Below, piece after piece: positions 5,525 to 13,031 of a stretch of 14,178 bases of DNA. The translations under genes and the position numbers were made by a program. Numbering within the stretch: the stretch's first letter is position 1; every line of letters begins with the position of its first letter. Source of the stretch: Candidatus Latescibacterota bacterium (GTDB lineage Bacteria > Latescibacterota > UBA2968 > UBA8231); assembly GCA_022827165.1 (NCBI GenBank), contig JAJDTN010000408.1, forward strand, positions 1 to 14,178, written 5' to 3'. Under the pieces are notes generated by a model. It made no database searches and had not been told where the DNA came from. It was given only the letters and a program-made list of their open reading frames with translations.

Positions 5525-7687
5525 ATGACGAGAAAGACAGGCCGGTACATCGGCTGGGCGGAGCTGAAGCCCTCGGGGTCGGTGGTGGCGGGCAGCCTGG
5601 GGACCTATACCCTCACCTACCACGTCGGTGAGTACGGGATCGACGACGGCGGAACCCTCAAGATCGCCTGGCGCTTCGCCTCGGACTGGGGCCGCCCCCA
5701 GAGCCAGGACCCCACGGCCCTCGACTACTGCACGGTCACCACCGACGGGCCCGGGCGGATCTCTCACCGATGGGACCCCAAGGGCTACGTGCGGCCCTGG
5801 CAGAAGTGCCTGGTCATCGATGTCTCGGAGTGGGCCCTGTCGCGGGGAGAGAGGATCACCGTGGTGTACGGGGACCGCTCCGGAGGTTCGGCGGGGACGG
5901 TGGCCCAGACCTTCCAGGAGAGGACCTTCGAGTTCAAGGTCTGCGTCGATCCCTTCGGCACCGGGCGGTTCATCGAGATCGAGGACCAGCCCGCGGTCGA
6001 GATCGTGCCGGCCTCCCCGGCGAGGCTGGTCCTGACCGCTCCGACCCGGGTCGTCCGAGGCGAGCCCTTTCCCCTCGGCGTCAAGCTCGAGGACGAGTGG
6101 GGGAACCCCGTCCGCGGCCACAAGGGCCGGGTGGCCCTGGACCCCGGCGGCCTCGAGGGCGTCCCGGCAGAGGTCGTCTTCACCAGGGGCGAGGGGGGCG
6201 TCCAGCGGATCCAGGAGGTCTCGGCGGAAGCGGCCGGCGCCTACCGGGTGAGCGCTCGCATCGGACCCCTGAAAGCCGAGAGCAATCCCGTGGTCTGCGT
6301 CGACGGCGGGGAGCGTTTTGCGCCGTACTGGGGGGACCTGCACGGCCAGAGCGAGGAGACGGTGGGCACCAACAGCCTCGAGGACTACCTCGTCTTCGCC
6401 CGCGACGTGGCCCTCCTCGACTTCGCCGGCCACCAAGGGAACGACTTCCAGATCACCCCGGCCTTCTGGGACCGCATCGGCCGGAGGGCGCGCGAATTCG
6501 ACGCCCCGGGGCGTTTCGTCTTCTTCCCCGGCTACGAGTGGTCGGCCACGACGCCCGCCGGGGGCGACCGCAACGTCTACTACCTCGAGGACGGTCTCCC
6601 CATCCACCGCACCAGCCACTGGCAGGTGGACGATCGGGAAGACCTGGCCAGCGACCGCTACCCGGTGGAGGAGCTGTTCGCCGAGTTGCGCCGGGGGGGA
6701 CCGGCCCTCGTGGTGCCCCACATCGGCGGCCGCCCGGCCAACCTGCGGTACCACGATCCGGAACTGGAGCCCGTCATCGAGATCTACTCGGCCTGGGGCC
6801 AGTTCGAGTGGCTCCTCGAAGAGGCCCTGGAGCGCGGCTGCCGGGTCGGTTTCGTCGCCGGCAGCGACGACCACAAGGGGCGTCCGGGGGCCAGCTATCC
6901 GGGCGCCGCGTCTTTCGGCGTGTACGGGGGGCTCACCTGCGTGCTGGCCACCGAGCTGACCCGGAAGGGCGTATGGGAGGCGCTCAGGGCCCGGCGCTGC
7001 TACGCCACCACCGGCCGGCGCATCGACCTGGACGTACGGGCCCAGGACGGCACCCGCTGGATCGGAGAGGCCTTCGACGCCGACCGCATCCAGCTCTCGG
7101 TCTCCGTCGAGGGCACCGCCGATCTCGAAGAGGTGCGAGTCATGCGCGGAAAGGAGTGCGTCTACAGCCACCCCGACCCTCTCGAGCGGGACCCGGACCG
7201 GCTCCGCGTCGTCTGGAGCGGAGCCCGCATCCGGGGCCGCGACCGCCTGGCGCGTTGGGACGGGTCGCTCACCCTTCACGGAGGGCGAATCCTCTCGGCC
7301 GATGGGTACGCCTTCGACAGCGCCGCCGAGGGCATCGTCGAGCAGACGGGAGAGCGGGTGGCCTGGCGATCGGTCACCTCGGGAGACGAGGACGGCGTCC
7401 TCCTCGACGTCGACGCCGGTCCCGGGGCCAGGCTTCGCTTCGAGACCGCCATCGCCTCCTTCGAAGTGGCCCTGGCGGAGGTCACCGAAGCGCCCTGGGT
7501 GCACGATGCGGGAGGGGAGGGCCTCCAGGTCCGGGTCGAGCCGGCGCCGGTCGGCTGCGGAAGCAGTTGCCGTTTCGAATACACCGAGCCGGTGCCCGCC
7601 GCCGGCCGTCCCCATCCCTACTACGTCCGGGTGACCCAGATCGACGGATCCCGTGCCTGGACAAGCCCTTTCTACGTGGGCTCGTGA
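5525..7687 (+). CDS. PHP/DUF3604-type metallohydrolase with N-terminal beta domains
   Basis: The protein has 720 residues. PHP-fold metal-binding motifs appear in order: GDLHGQSEE (270-278; Asp 271, His 273), DFAGHQGND (299-307; His 303), FPGYEWSA (334-341; Glu 338), VVPHIGG (396-402; His 399) and GFVAGSDDHKGRPG (442-455; Asp 448/449, His 450). This pattern is that of DUF3604-like members of the PHP phosphoesterase superfamily, which hydrolyse phosphate or related esters with two or three metal ions. Residues 1-260 are beta-rich and include an Ig/invasin-like stretch (about 165-258; LVLTAPTRVVRGEPF, EDEWGNPV). The C-terminal 500-720 is another beta region. There is no signal peptide or lipobox, which is odd because many DUF3604 proteins are exported. 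The real substrate is unknown. It is first in a run of four genes, and its stop overlaps the next start (GTGA). Confidence 0.75.
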   Translation: MTRKTGRYIGWAELKPSGSVVAGSLGTYTLTYHVGEYGIDDGGTLKIAWRFASDWGRPQSQDPTALDYCTVTTDGPGRISHRWDPKGYVRPWQKCLVIDVSEWALSRGERITVVYGDRSGGSAGTVAQTFQERTFEFKVCVDPFGTGRFIEIEDQPAVEIVPASPARLVLTAPTRVVRGEPFPLGVKLEDEWGNPVRGHKGRVALDPGGLEGVPAEVVFTRGEGGVQRIQEVSAEAAGAYRVSARIGPLKAESNPVVCVDGGERFAPYWGDLHGQSEETVGTNSLEDYLVFARDVALLDFAGHQGNDFQITPAFWDRIGRRAREFDAPGRFVFFPGYEWSATTPAGGDRNVYYLEDGLPIHRTSHWQVDDREDLASDRYPVEELFAELRRGGPALVVPHIGGRPANLRYHDPELEPVIEIYSAWGQFEWLLEEALERGCRVGFVAGSDDHKGRPGASYPGAASFGVYGGLTCVLATELTRKGVWEALRARRCYATTGRRIDLDVRAQDGTRWIGEAFDADRIQLSVSVEGTADLEEVRVMRGKECVYSHPDPLERDPDRLRVVWSGARIRGRDRLARWDGSLTLHGGRILSADGYAFDSAAEGIVEQTGERVAWRSVTSGDEDGVLLDVDAGPGARLRFETAIASFEVALAEVTEAPWVHDAGGEGLQVRVEPAPVGCGSSCRFEYTEPVPAAGRPHPYYVRVTQIDGSRAWTSPFYVGS

Positions 7688-9450
7688 CCACCGTCGTCCA
7701 CGTCACCCACGAGGCGGTCCACAAGGTCGGCGGCATCGGCGCCGTGCTCACGGGGCTGATCACCGCCGGGTCCTACCGGCGGGCCGTTGAGCGGACGATC
7801 CTCGTGGGGCCGCTCCTCAGGCGCCCGGGCAGCGAGGCCCTGGGACCGGAGGGCATCCTCCTCCACGACAGCCGGAACGGGGTGCGCTCCGACGCGGCGG
7901 GGGAGGCGCTGTCCAAGGTGGAGGCCCGCCGCGGAGTGCGCATCCTCTACGGCCGGCGGCGGCTCCGGTGCCCGGACGGGGCCGCGGTGGAACCTGAGGT
8001 GCTCCTCGTCGATGTGGAGAGCGGCGCCCCCAACGGACTGGATCGCTTCAAGCATCAGCTCTACCAGGCCTTCGGACTCGCCTCCGACCGCTACGAGGAG
8101 GAGTGGGAATACGAGCTCTACGTGCGTCTGGCGGAGCCCGCCTACGAGGCCGTCCTCGCCCTCCTCGGCGACCGCCGCGGGCGGCCGCTGCACGTCCTGG
8201 CCCACGAGTTCATGGGCCTGCCCACGGCCTTCAAGGCCCTCCTGGCCGACGAGCCCGGCGTGCACACCCTGTTTTACGCCCACGAGGTGGCCACCGCCCG
8301 GCGCCTCGTGGAGCGAGGCCCGGGAGGGGACGCCCGCTTCTACGGAGCCCTGCGAGCGGCCATCCCCCGCGGATGCTTCGTGGAGGACGTCTTCGGTCCG
8401 CAGGACGACTTCTTCAAGCACGCCCTGGTCTCCCGGGCCTGGCGCTGCCACGCGGTGCTCGCCGTGGGCGATCTCGTCGTCGAGGAGCTGCGTTTCCTCG
8501 GCCGGGAATTCGCCGGCCTGGAGATCGACCGGGTCTACAACGGCCTGCCCCCCGCGCCGGCCCTCGCCCCGACGGACCGCCGCCGGGCGCGGGAGAGCCT
8601 CGCCGGGCTCGTCGAGAGCCTGACAGGCTGCCGTCCCCGCGGGGTCTTCACCCACGTGGGACGGCTCGTGCCGAGCAAGGGGTTCTGGCGGGACCTGCAG
8701 GTCCTGGAGGGGCTCGAGGCCGTGGCGCCGTCGACGGGCCCCTGGGCGCTGATCGTCCTGGCCACCGACGCGGAGCCCCGTCCGCCGGAGGCGGTGGCGG
8801 CCATGCGCGCCGAGTACGGATGGCCCACCGCCCACCGCGAGGGCCCTCCCGATCTGACCCCGGGGGAACTGGGCTTCGACCAGCGGGTGAGAGACCACAA
8901 CGCCCGCAGCCGTCGGACGAAGGTGGTGTTCTTCAATCAGTTCGGTTTCGACGCCGGCAGCACGGGGGGCGCCGTTCCCCCGGGGATGGGCCTCGAGGAC
9001 CTGCGGCGGGGCAGCGACGCCGAGTTCGGGCTGTCGACGTACGAGCCCTTCGGCATCGCCCAGGTGGAGGCCCTCGCCTTCGGCGCCCTGAGCGTCGTCA
9101 GCGATGCCTGCGGCTGCGCCGGCTTCCTGCGCCAGGCGACGGCCCCCGGGAAGCCGGCCACCCACGTCTGCGGCGGCTACACACTCCGGGGCGGGGCCGG
9201 CCCGGCAGAGGGCGCCGATCCGGCGGCCTTTCTCGATCTGGACGACGGCGTCCTGGAGGCCGGCGAGCGCGCCTGCGGCGCGGCGGTGGCCTCGGCCCTG
9301 GCCGGCGCGCTACCCGCCTCCGACGCGGAAGGGGAGCGGCTGCTGGAGGCCGGGCACGAGGCGGCCTCGGAGATGGGCTGGGAGAGGATCGTGACCGGGA
9401 GGTTCCTGCCGGTCCTGCGGCGCCTGGAGAAGGCAGGGTCAGCACAGTGA
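7684..9450 (+). CDS. GT-B glycosyltransferase, glycogen/starch synthase-like
   Basis: The protein has 588 residues. HKVGGIGAVLTGL (13-25) matches the nucleotide-sugar loop of glycogen synthases and is nearer the KVGGI form of eukaryotic-type GT3 enzymes than the KTGGL of bacterial GlgA. Other landmarks are HVLAHEFMGLPTAF (170-183), TLFYAHEV (195-202), HVGRLVPSKGF (324-334; Arg 327 and Lys 332, the likely phosphate-binding pair) and STYEPFGIAQVEALAFGAL (451-469), which holds the E-x7-E pair Glu 454/Glu 462. It should therefore be a retaining enzyme that adds glucose or a similar sugar to a glucan or other acceptor in the cytoplasm. Donor and product cannot be read. The start is GTG at 7684 within a GTGA overlap; no earlier start is compatible with the upstream gene. 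Lack of other glycogen genes nearby (glgC, glgB) leaves the pathway open. Confidence 0.82.
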   Translation: MTTVVHVTHEAVHKVGGIGAVLTGLITAGSYRRAVERTILVGPLLRRPGSEALGPEGILLHDSRNGVRSDAAGEALSKVEARRGVRILYGRRRLRCPDGAAVEPEVLLVDVESGAPNGLDRFKHQLYQAFGLASDRYEEEWEYELYVRLAEPAYEAVLALLGDRRGRPLHVLAHEFMGLPTAFKALLADEPGVHTLFYAHEVATARRLVERGPGGDARFYGALRAAIPRGCFVEDVFGPQDDFFKHALVSRAWRCHAVLAVGDLVVEELRFLGREFAGLEIDRVYNGLPPAPALAPTDRRRARESLAGLVESLTGCRPRGVFTHVGRLVPSKGFWRDLQVLEGLEAVAPSTGPWALIVLATDAEPRPPEAVAAMRAEYGWPTAHREGPPDLTPGELGFDQRVRDHNARSRRTKVVFFNQFGFDAGSTGGAVPPGMGLEDLRRGSDAEFGLSTYEPFGIAQVEALAFGALSVVSDACGCAGFLRQATAPGKPATHVCGGYTLRGGAGPAEGADPAAFLDLDDGVLEAGERACGAAVASALAGALPASDAEGERLLEAGHEAASEMGWERIVTGRFLPVLRRLEKAGSAQ

Positions 9451-10604
9451 TGCAGCGAAGCGGGAGCCGCCGCCCCGGGCGCACCCCGAAGGCCGCCGAA
9501 TGGGCGTCCCTCGCGGCCCTGGCCCTATGCCTGGGCTGCGGCTTTCCGGGACGCAGCGCCCCCCGGCCAGCCGATGCCGAAACCTCCCTTGGCAGGCTCC
9601 TCGGCGACTGGCCCCACCAGGGCCGGACGGTGACCATCTCCGGGTTCCGGCACGCCGACGGCAAGACCTCGGTCGAGACCGAGGCCCTCGACGAGGCGTG
9701 GCTCTCGGCTGCGGTGCGCGCCGGGGTGCTGGCCCTGCCCGACGCCGGCATCGCCGGCTCGGCCTCGGCGGAGGACCTCGACTGGTCCGGGGAATCCCCC
9801 CTGCCCGACGACTGGCGGGAACTGCCGGGCGACCTGGTGGCCGGAGGCCAGCTGCGCGTCGAGCCGCCGTGGGCCTACCTGCGCCTGGTGCTGGCCGATC
9901 CCCTGACCGGCCGGGTGCACCAGGATCACGGCTCCAGGATCGCCGAGCGCGACCTGGTCCGTCTCGTCCGGGACCGAAGCCGCCGCCTGACCGGTGCCGT
10001 CGCCGAGGTGGCGCGACCGATCGAGATCGAGCTGCACCTGCTGGTGCGGCGTGAAGAGGGTGGGTTCCCGGAGAGGATCGACTTCGAGGAGGGGGGCATG
10101 CTGGCCGTGGACGACCGGATCCAGCTGCGCTACCGGGCCGACCGTGACTGCGAGGTCCTGGCCTTCCTGCTCCTGTCCGACGGCGCGACCCATCCGCTGG
10201 TGGGCGGAGCCACGATCTACGGAGGAAGATGGTACTACGCCCCGGGCGAGAACGCCTGGCACACCCTTTCCCGGGACGACCTGGTCCATACCCTCTACTT
10301 TCTGGCGGCGCCGCGCATCGAGGAGGATCGCAGCACCCTCTGGGAGGAGCTCGAACAGCTGCAGTCCGAGGGGCGCCTCGACCGGTTCGTCGGCCTCGAC
10401 CTGGTGGACGCCGCCGTGGCCCGCCTGCTGCAGCGCACCGCGGGAGCCGACTCCGTCGCGGTCAGCCGCGGCCCCGAGGGGGTGGAGAGGGGAGAGCAGG
10501 AGCGGTTCGTGTACGACGACGGCACCACCTTCGACAGTCCCGGGGAGCGCCTCGAGGGGACGGTCATCGCCCGCGCCTACAGCGCCCTCGTGCGCTACCG
10601 GTGA
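9450..10604 (+). CDS. Probable lipoprotein with LpoB/CsgG-like and DUF4384-like regions
   Basis: The 384-residue protein begins with a basic stretch, a hydrophobic segment (19-29) and Cys 30 in ALCLGC, an imperfect lipobox (Cys rather than Leu at -3). Residues about 45-190 read like an LpoB/CsgG-type periplasmic domain: RTVTISGF (59-66), a GGQLRVEP core (132-139), then a strand pair AYLRLVLADPLTG (142-154). Residues about 190-295 resemble DUF4384, a domain of cell-surface and signalling proteins (MLAVDDRIQLRYRADRDCEV 217-236). The last 90 residues are charged and helical (WEELEQLQSEGRL). It would sit in the inner leaflet of the outer membrane or the periplasm. The job is unknown; sensing or assembly of a surface polymer would fit its neighbours. 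ATG at 9450 shares one base with the previous TGA. Confidence 0.6.
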   Translation: MQRSGSRRPGRTPKAAEWASLAALALCLGCGFPGRSAPRPADAETSLGRLLGDWPHQGRTVTISGFRHADGKTSVETEALDEAWLSAAVRAGVLALPDAGIAGSASAEDLDWSGESPLPDDWRELPGDLVAGGQLRVEPPWAYLRLVLADPLTGRVHQDHGSRIAERDLVRLVRDRSRRLTGAVAEVARPIEIELHLLVRREEGGFPERIDFEEGGMLAVDDRIQLRYRADRDCEVLAFLLLSDGATHPLVGGATIYGGRWYYAPGENAWHTLSRDDLVHTLYFLAAPRIEEDRSTLWEELEQLQSEGRLDRFVGLDLVDAAVARLLQRTAGADSVAVSRGPEGVERGEQERFVYDDGTTFDSPGERLEGTVIARAYSALVRYR

Positions 10605-11740
10605 AGGTGATCTACCTCGACCACAACGCCACGACGCCGGTGCGGCCCGAAGTCCGGGAGGCGATGTGGCCGTACCTCGGCGAGGAGTTCGGCAATCCCT
10701 CCAGCCGCCACGGCCCCGGACGGAGGGCCCGCGAAGCCGTCGAAGGGGCCCGCGGACAGATCGCCGGGCTCCTCGCCTGCGATCCGGCGGAGATCCACTT
10801 CACCAGCGGCGGGACCGAGGCCGACAACTGGGCCCTGCGAGGCACGGCGGCCTCCTCGCAGGGCCCCGTCGTCGTCTCCTCCGTGGAGCACCACGCCGTC
10901 CTCCAAGCCGCCGAGGAGCTTGCGCGGTCCGGCCGCCAGGTCGTCCTCCTCCCGGTGGACGCGGCGGGCCGGGTCGATCCGGAGCGGGTCCTGGAGGCGG
11001 CCGAGGGCGCCGCGGTGGTCTCCCTCATCCTGGCCAACAACGAGACCGGGACGATCCAGCCGGCAGCCGAGATCGGCGCCCTCCTGCGCCAACGCGGGGT
11101 GCCCTTCCACGTCGACGCCGTGCAGGCCTTCGGCAAGATCCCCACCCGGGTCGACGACCTGGAGGCGGACCTGGTCTCTCTCTCGGCCCACAAGATCAAC
11201 GGTCCCAAGGGCGTGGGCGCCCTGTACGTGCGCCAGGGCACCTCCCTGGAGCCCTGGCAGGTCGGGGGCGGGCACGAGCGCGGGCTGCGGGCCGGCACCG
11301 AGAACGTGGCGGCCATCGTCGGCTTCGGCGCCGCCGCCGCGATCCGGCGGGCGGAGATGGTGGATGAGGAGCGGCGGATCGGGCGGCTCAGGGGCCGCCT
11401 GGAGTCGGCCCTGCGGGAGCGCATCGGGGACGTGGTCGTCCACGGCCACCGCGTGCACCGGCTGAGCAACACCCTCAACCTCTCCTTCCGCGGCGTCGAG
11501 GCCGAGGCGGTCCTCGTCGGCCTCGACCTGGAGGGGATCTGCGCCTCGAGCGGTTCGGCGTGCACCGAGGGCGCCGCCGAGCCTTCCCACGTCCTGCTGG
11601 CCATGGGCATCGAGCCGCGGCTGGCCGCCGGGGCCCTGCGCTTCAGTCTGGGGTGGGGCAACGACGAGGCCGGCATCGACCGCGTCGTCGAGGTCCTGCC
11701 GGCGATCGTGGCGCGGCTTCGGGAACTCTCCGTGTTCTGA
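10601..11740 (+). CDS. Cysteine desulfurase, NifS/IscS family (group I)
   Basis: This 379-residue PLP enzyme takes sulfur from cysteine and forms alanine and an enzyme persulfide for Fe-S cluster, thiouridine or cofactor synthesis. The fold-type I landmarks are YLDHNATTPV (5-14), FTSGGTEADNWAL (67-79), SSVEHHAVL (93-101, His 98), ANNETGTIQP (145-154), HVDAVQAFGK (170-179, Asp 172) and SLSAHKINGPKGVG (193-206), with Lys 198 as the PLP lysine. The catalytic loop SSGSACTEG (316-324) carries Cys 321 and is of the long NifS/IscS type. It lacks the C-terminal extension of classical IscS and has no iscU, suf or thiI neighbour here, so its sulfur acceptor is unknown. GTG at 10601 overlaps the previous stop (GTGA); a second in-frame GTG at 10607 is possible. 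Confidence 0.93.
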   Translation: MKVIYLDHNATTPVRPEVREAMWPYLGEEFGNPSSRHGPGRRAREAVEGARGQIAGLLACDPAEIHFTSGGTEADNWALRGTAASSQGPVVVSSVEHHAVLQAAEELARSGRQVVLLPVDAAGRVDPERVLEAAEGAAVVSLILANNETGTIQPAAEIGALLRQRGVPFHVDAVQAFGKIPTRVDDLEADLVSLSAHKINGPKGVGALYVRQGTSLEPWQVGGGHERGLRAGTENVAAIVGFGAAAAIRRAEMVDEERRIGRLRGRLESALRERIGDVVVHGHRVHRLSNTLNLSFRGVEAEAVLVGLDLEGICASSGSACTEGAAEPSHVLLAMGIEPRLAAGALRFSLGWGNDEAGIDRVVEVLPAIVARLRELSVF

Positions 11741-11750
11741 GCGGTGCCGC

Positions 11751-11769
11751 GCTCGGAGCGGGCCCGAGC
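11751..11769. terminator. Hairpin in the convergent gap, possible bidirectional terminator
   Basis: GCTCGG (11751-11756) pairs perfectly with CCGAGC (11764-11769) around a 7-base loop. It lies 10 bases after the cysteine desulfurase stop and 9 bases after the folA stop on the other strand. Placement fits a shared terminator, but no T-run is present on either strand, so Rho may be needed. Confidence 0.4.
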
Positions 11770-11778
11770 AGCGTGCCC

Positions 11779-12255
11779 TCACCTGCGCCGGTAGCTGACG
11801 AAACGCAGCCTCCCCTCCTCGCTCTCTTCCGCGACCGTCCATTCCCGGGCCGTCCATTCCGGGAAGCGGGTCTCTCCCTCCACGCGGTCCGGCACGTGGG
11901 TCAGGACCATCTCGTGGGCCAGGGGGAGGGCTTCGGCGTAGACGCTCGCCCCCCCGCACACGAAGACCCGGCATCGTCCGGCCCGGCGGCAATGGTCGAG
12001 GGCGGACTCCAGGTCGAGGAAGGGCCGCATCCCCTCCACGGCGGGGTAGTCGGGATTGCGCGTCAGCACGAGGTTGGCACGCCCGGGCAGGGGCCTGCGC
12101 GGCAGGGACTCGTACGTGCGCCTTCCCATGAGACAGGCGTGGCCCATGGTGGTGCGCATGAAGTGGCGCATGTCCGCCGGGTAGCGCCAGGGCAGGCCGC
12201 CGTCGCGGCCGATCACCAGATCGGGGGAGACCGCCGCGATGAGGCAGATCTTCAT
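11779..12255 (-). CDS. folA: Dihydrofolate reductase
   Basis: The 158-residue cytoplasmic enzyme reduces dihydrofolate to tetrahydrofolate with NADPH. Length is typical for the bacterial chromosomal type. Family motifs are all seen: IAAVSPDLVIGRDGGLPW (6-23, Met20-loop region), YPADMRHF (25-32) with the catalytic acid Asp 28, MGRRTYESLP (43-52), RANLVLTRNP (59-68) with the pterin/glutamate-binding Arg 59, and VFVCGGASVY (97-106), the NADPH-binding glycine pair. The ATG at 12255 overlaps the mlaF TGA (ATGA). There is no thyA nearby. Its position after an mla gene pair is unusual and suggests it is carried along in that transcript. Confidence 0.95.
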   Translation of the reverse strand: MKICLIAAVSPDLVIGRDGGLPWRYPADMRHFMRTTMGHACLMGRRTYESLPRRPLPGRANLVLTRNPDYPAVEGMRPFLDLESALDHCRRAGRCRVFVCGGASVYAEALPLAHEMVLTHVPDRVEGETRFPEWTAREWTVAEESEEGRLRFVSYRRR

Positions 12256-13031
12256 GCTGCGGAGGGATTGAAGAACCGCCGCAGGTCGTCGCGCTGCTCC
12301 TCCCGGGCGGCGCGCACCGTGCCGTCGAAGACGACCCGTCCTCCGTCGAGCATGACGAGCTGGCCGTCGAGGCGCTCGATGCTCAGCAGTTCGTGGGTGA
12401 CGACAACGACCGTCGTCCCCTGTCCCCGGTTGAGGGAGAGGAGCAGGCGGTCGATGCCGGCGGCGGTCACCGGGTCCAGGCCGGCGCCGGGCTCGTCGCA
12501 GAACAGGACCTCCGGCTCGAGGGCCATGGCGCGGGCCAGGGCGGCGCGCTTGCGCATGCCCCCCGACAGCTCGCTGGGCAGCTTGCCGCCGCTCCCTGCC
12601 AGGCCGACGAGCCCCAGACGGGTGTCGACGATGTCGTCGATCAGGGCCGGCTCCAGGTCGGTATGCATCTGCAGGGGGAGGCCGACGTTCTCCGCCACCG
12701 TCAGGGAGCCGAGCATGGCGCCGTACTGGAACATCACCCCCACCCGCTTCAGCAGGGCGTCGCGCTCGGGCTCGGCCAGCTCGTGCAGGGGCTCCCCGAG
12801 CAGGCCCAGGTCACCGGCGCGGGGAGAGACGAGGCCGATCACCGTCTTCAGCAGCGTGCTCTTGCCGCAACCCGAGCCGCCGACGATGCAGGTCATGTCG
12901 CCGCGGCGGACGGTGAGGTCGACGCCGTCGAGGACCGGCGGCGCCTGCTCTCCGTAGGCCACGGACAGGCCGCGGACCTCGACGACGGGCTCGCCGGGCG
13001 GCAGTCCCCCGGATGGCGGTGCGGCGGTCAC
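12252..13031 (-). CDS. mlaF: Phospholipid-transport ABC ATPase (MlaF-like)
   Basis: This 259-residue ATPase energises the MlaFEDB-type importer that moves phospholipids between outer and inner membrane. Walker A is GGSGCGKST (51-59), the Q-loop is MFQYGAMLGSLTV (100-112), the ABC signature is LSGGMRKR (155-162), Walker B is VLFCDEP (175-181), the D-loop is AGLDP (183-187) and the switch His is His 213 (VTHE). MFQYGAMLGSLTVAENV and LSGGMRKRAALARA are typical of MlaF/Mkl ATPases rather than general importers. The start is GTG at 13031 in a GTGA overlap with mlaE. No mlaD (MCE) or mlaB follows downstream; those parts would have to lie elsewhere, and STAS is already fused to MlaE. Confidence 0.93.
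   Translation of the reverse strand: MTAAPPSGGLPPGEPVVEVRGLSVAYGEQAPPVLDGVDLTVRRGDMTCIVGGSGCGKSTLLKTVIGLVSPRAGDLGLLGEPLHELAEPERDALLKRVGVMFQYGAMLGSLTVAENVGLPLQMHTDLEPALIDDIVDTRLGLVGLAGSGGKLPSELSGGMRKRAALARAMALEPEVLFCDEPGAGLDPVTAAGIDRLLLSLNRGQGTTVVVVTHELLSIERLDGQLVMLDGGRVVFDGTVRAAREEQRDDLRRFFNPSAA

Noticed and set aside
5492..7615. 707-codon open frame opposite the PHP gene
   Set aside because: The antisense frame is open because of strong third-position G/C bias. The plus-strand protein carries clear PHP motifs, while the antisense product is low-complexity and has no family features.
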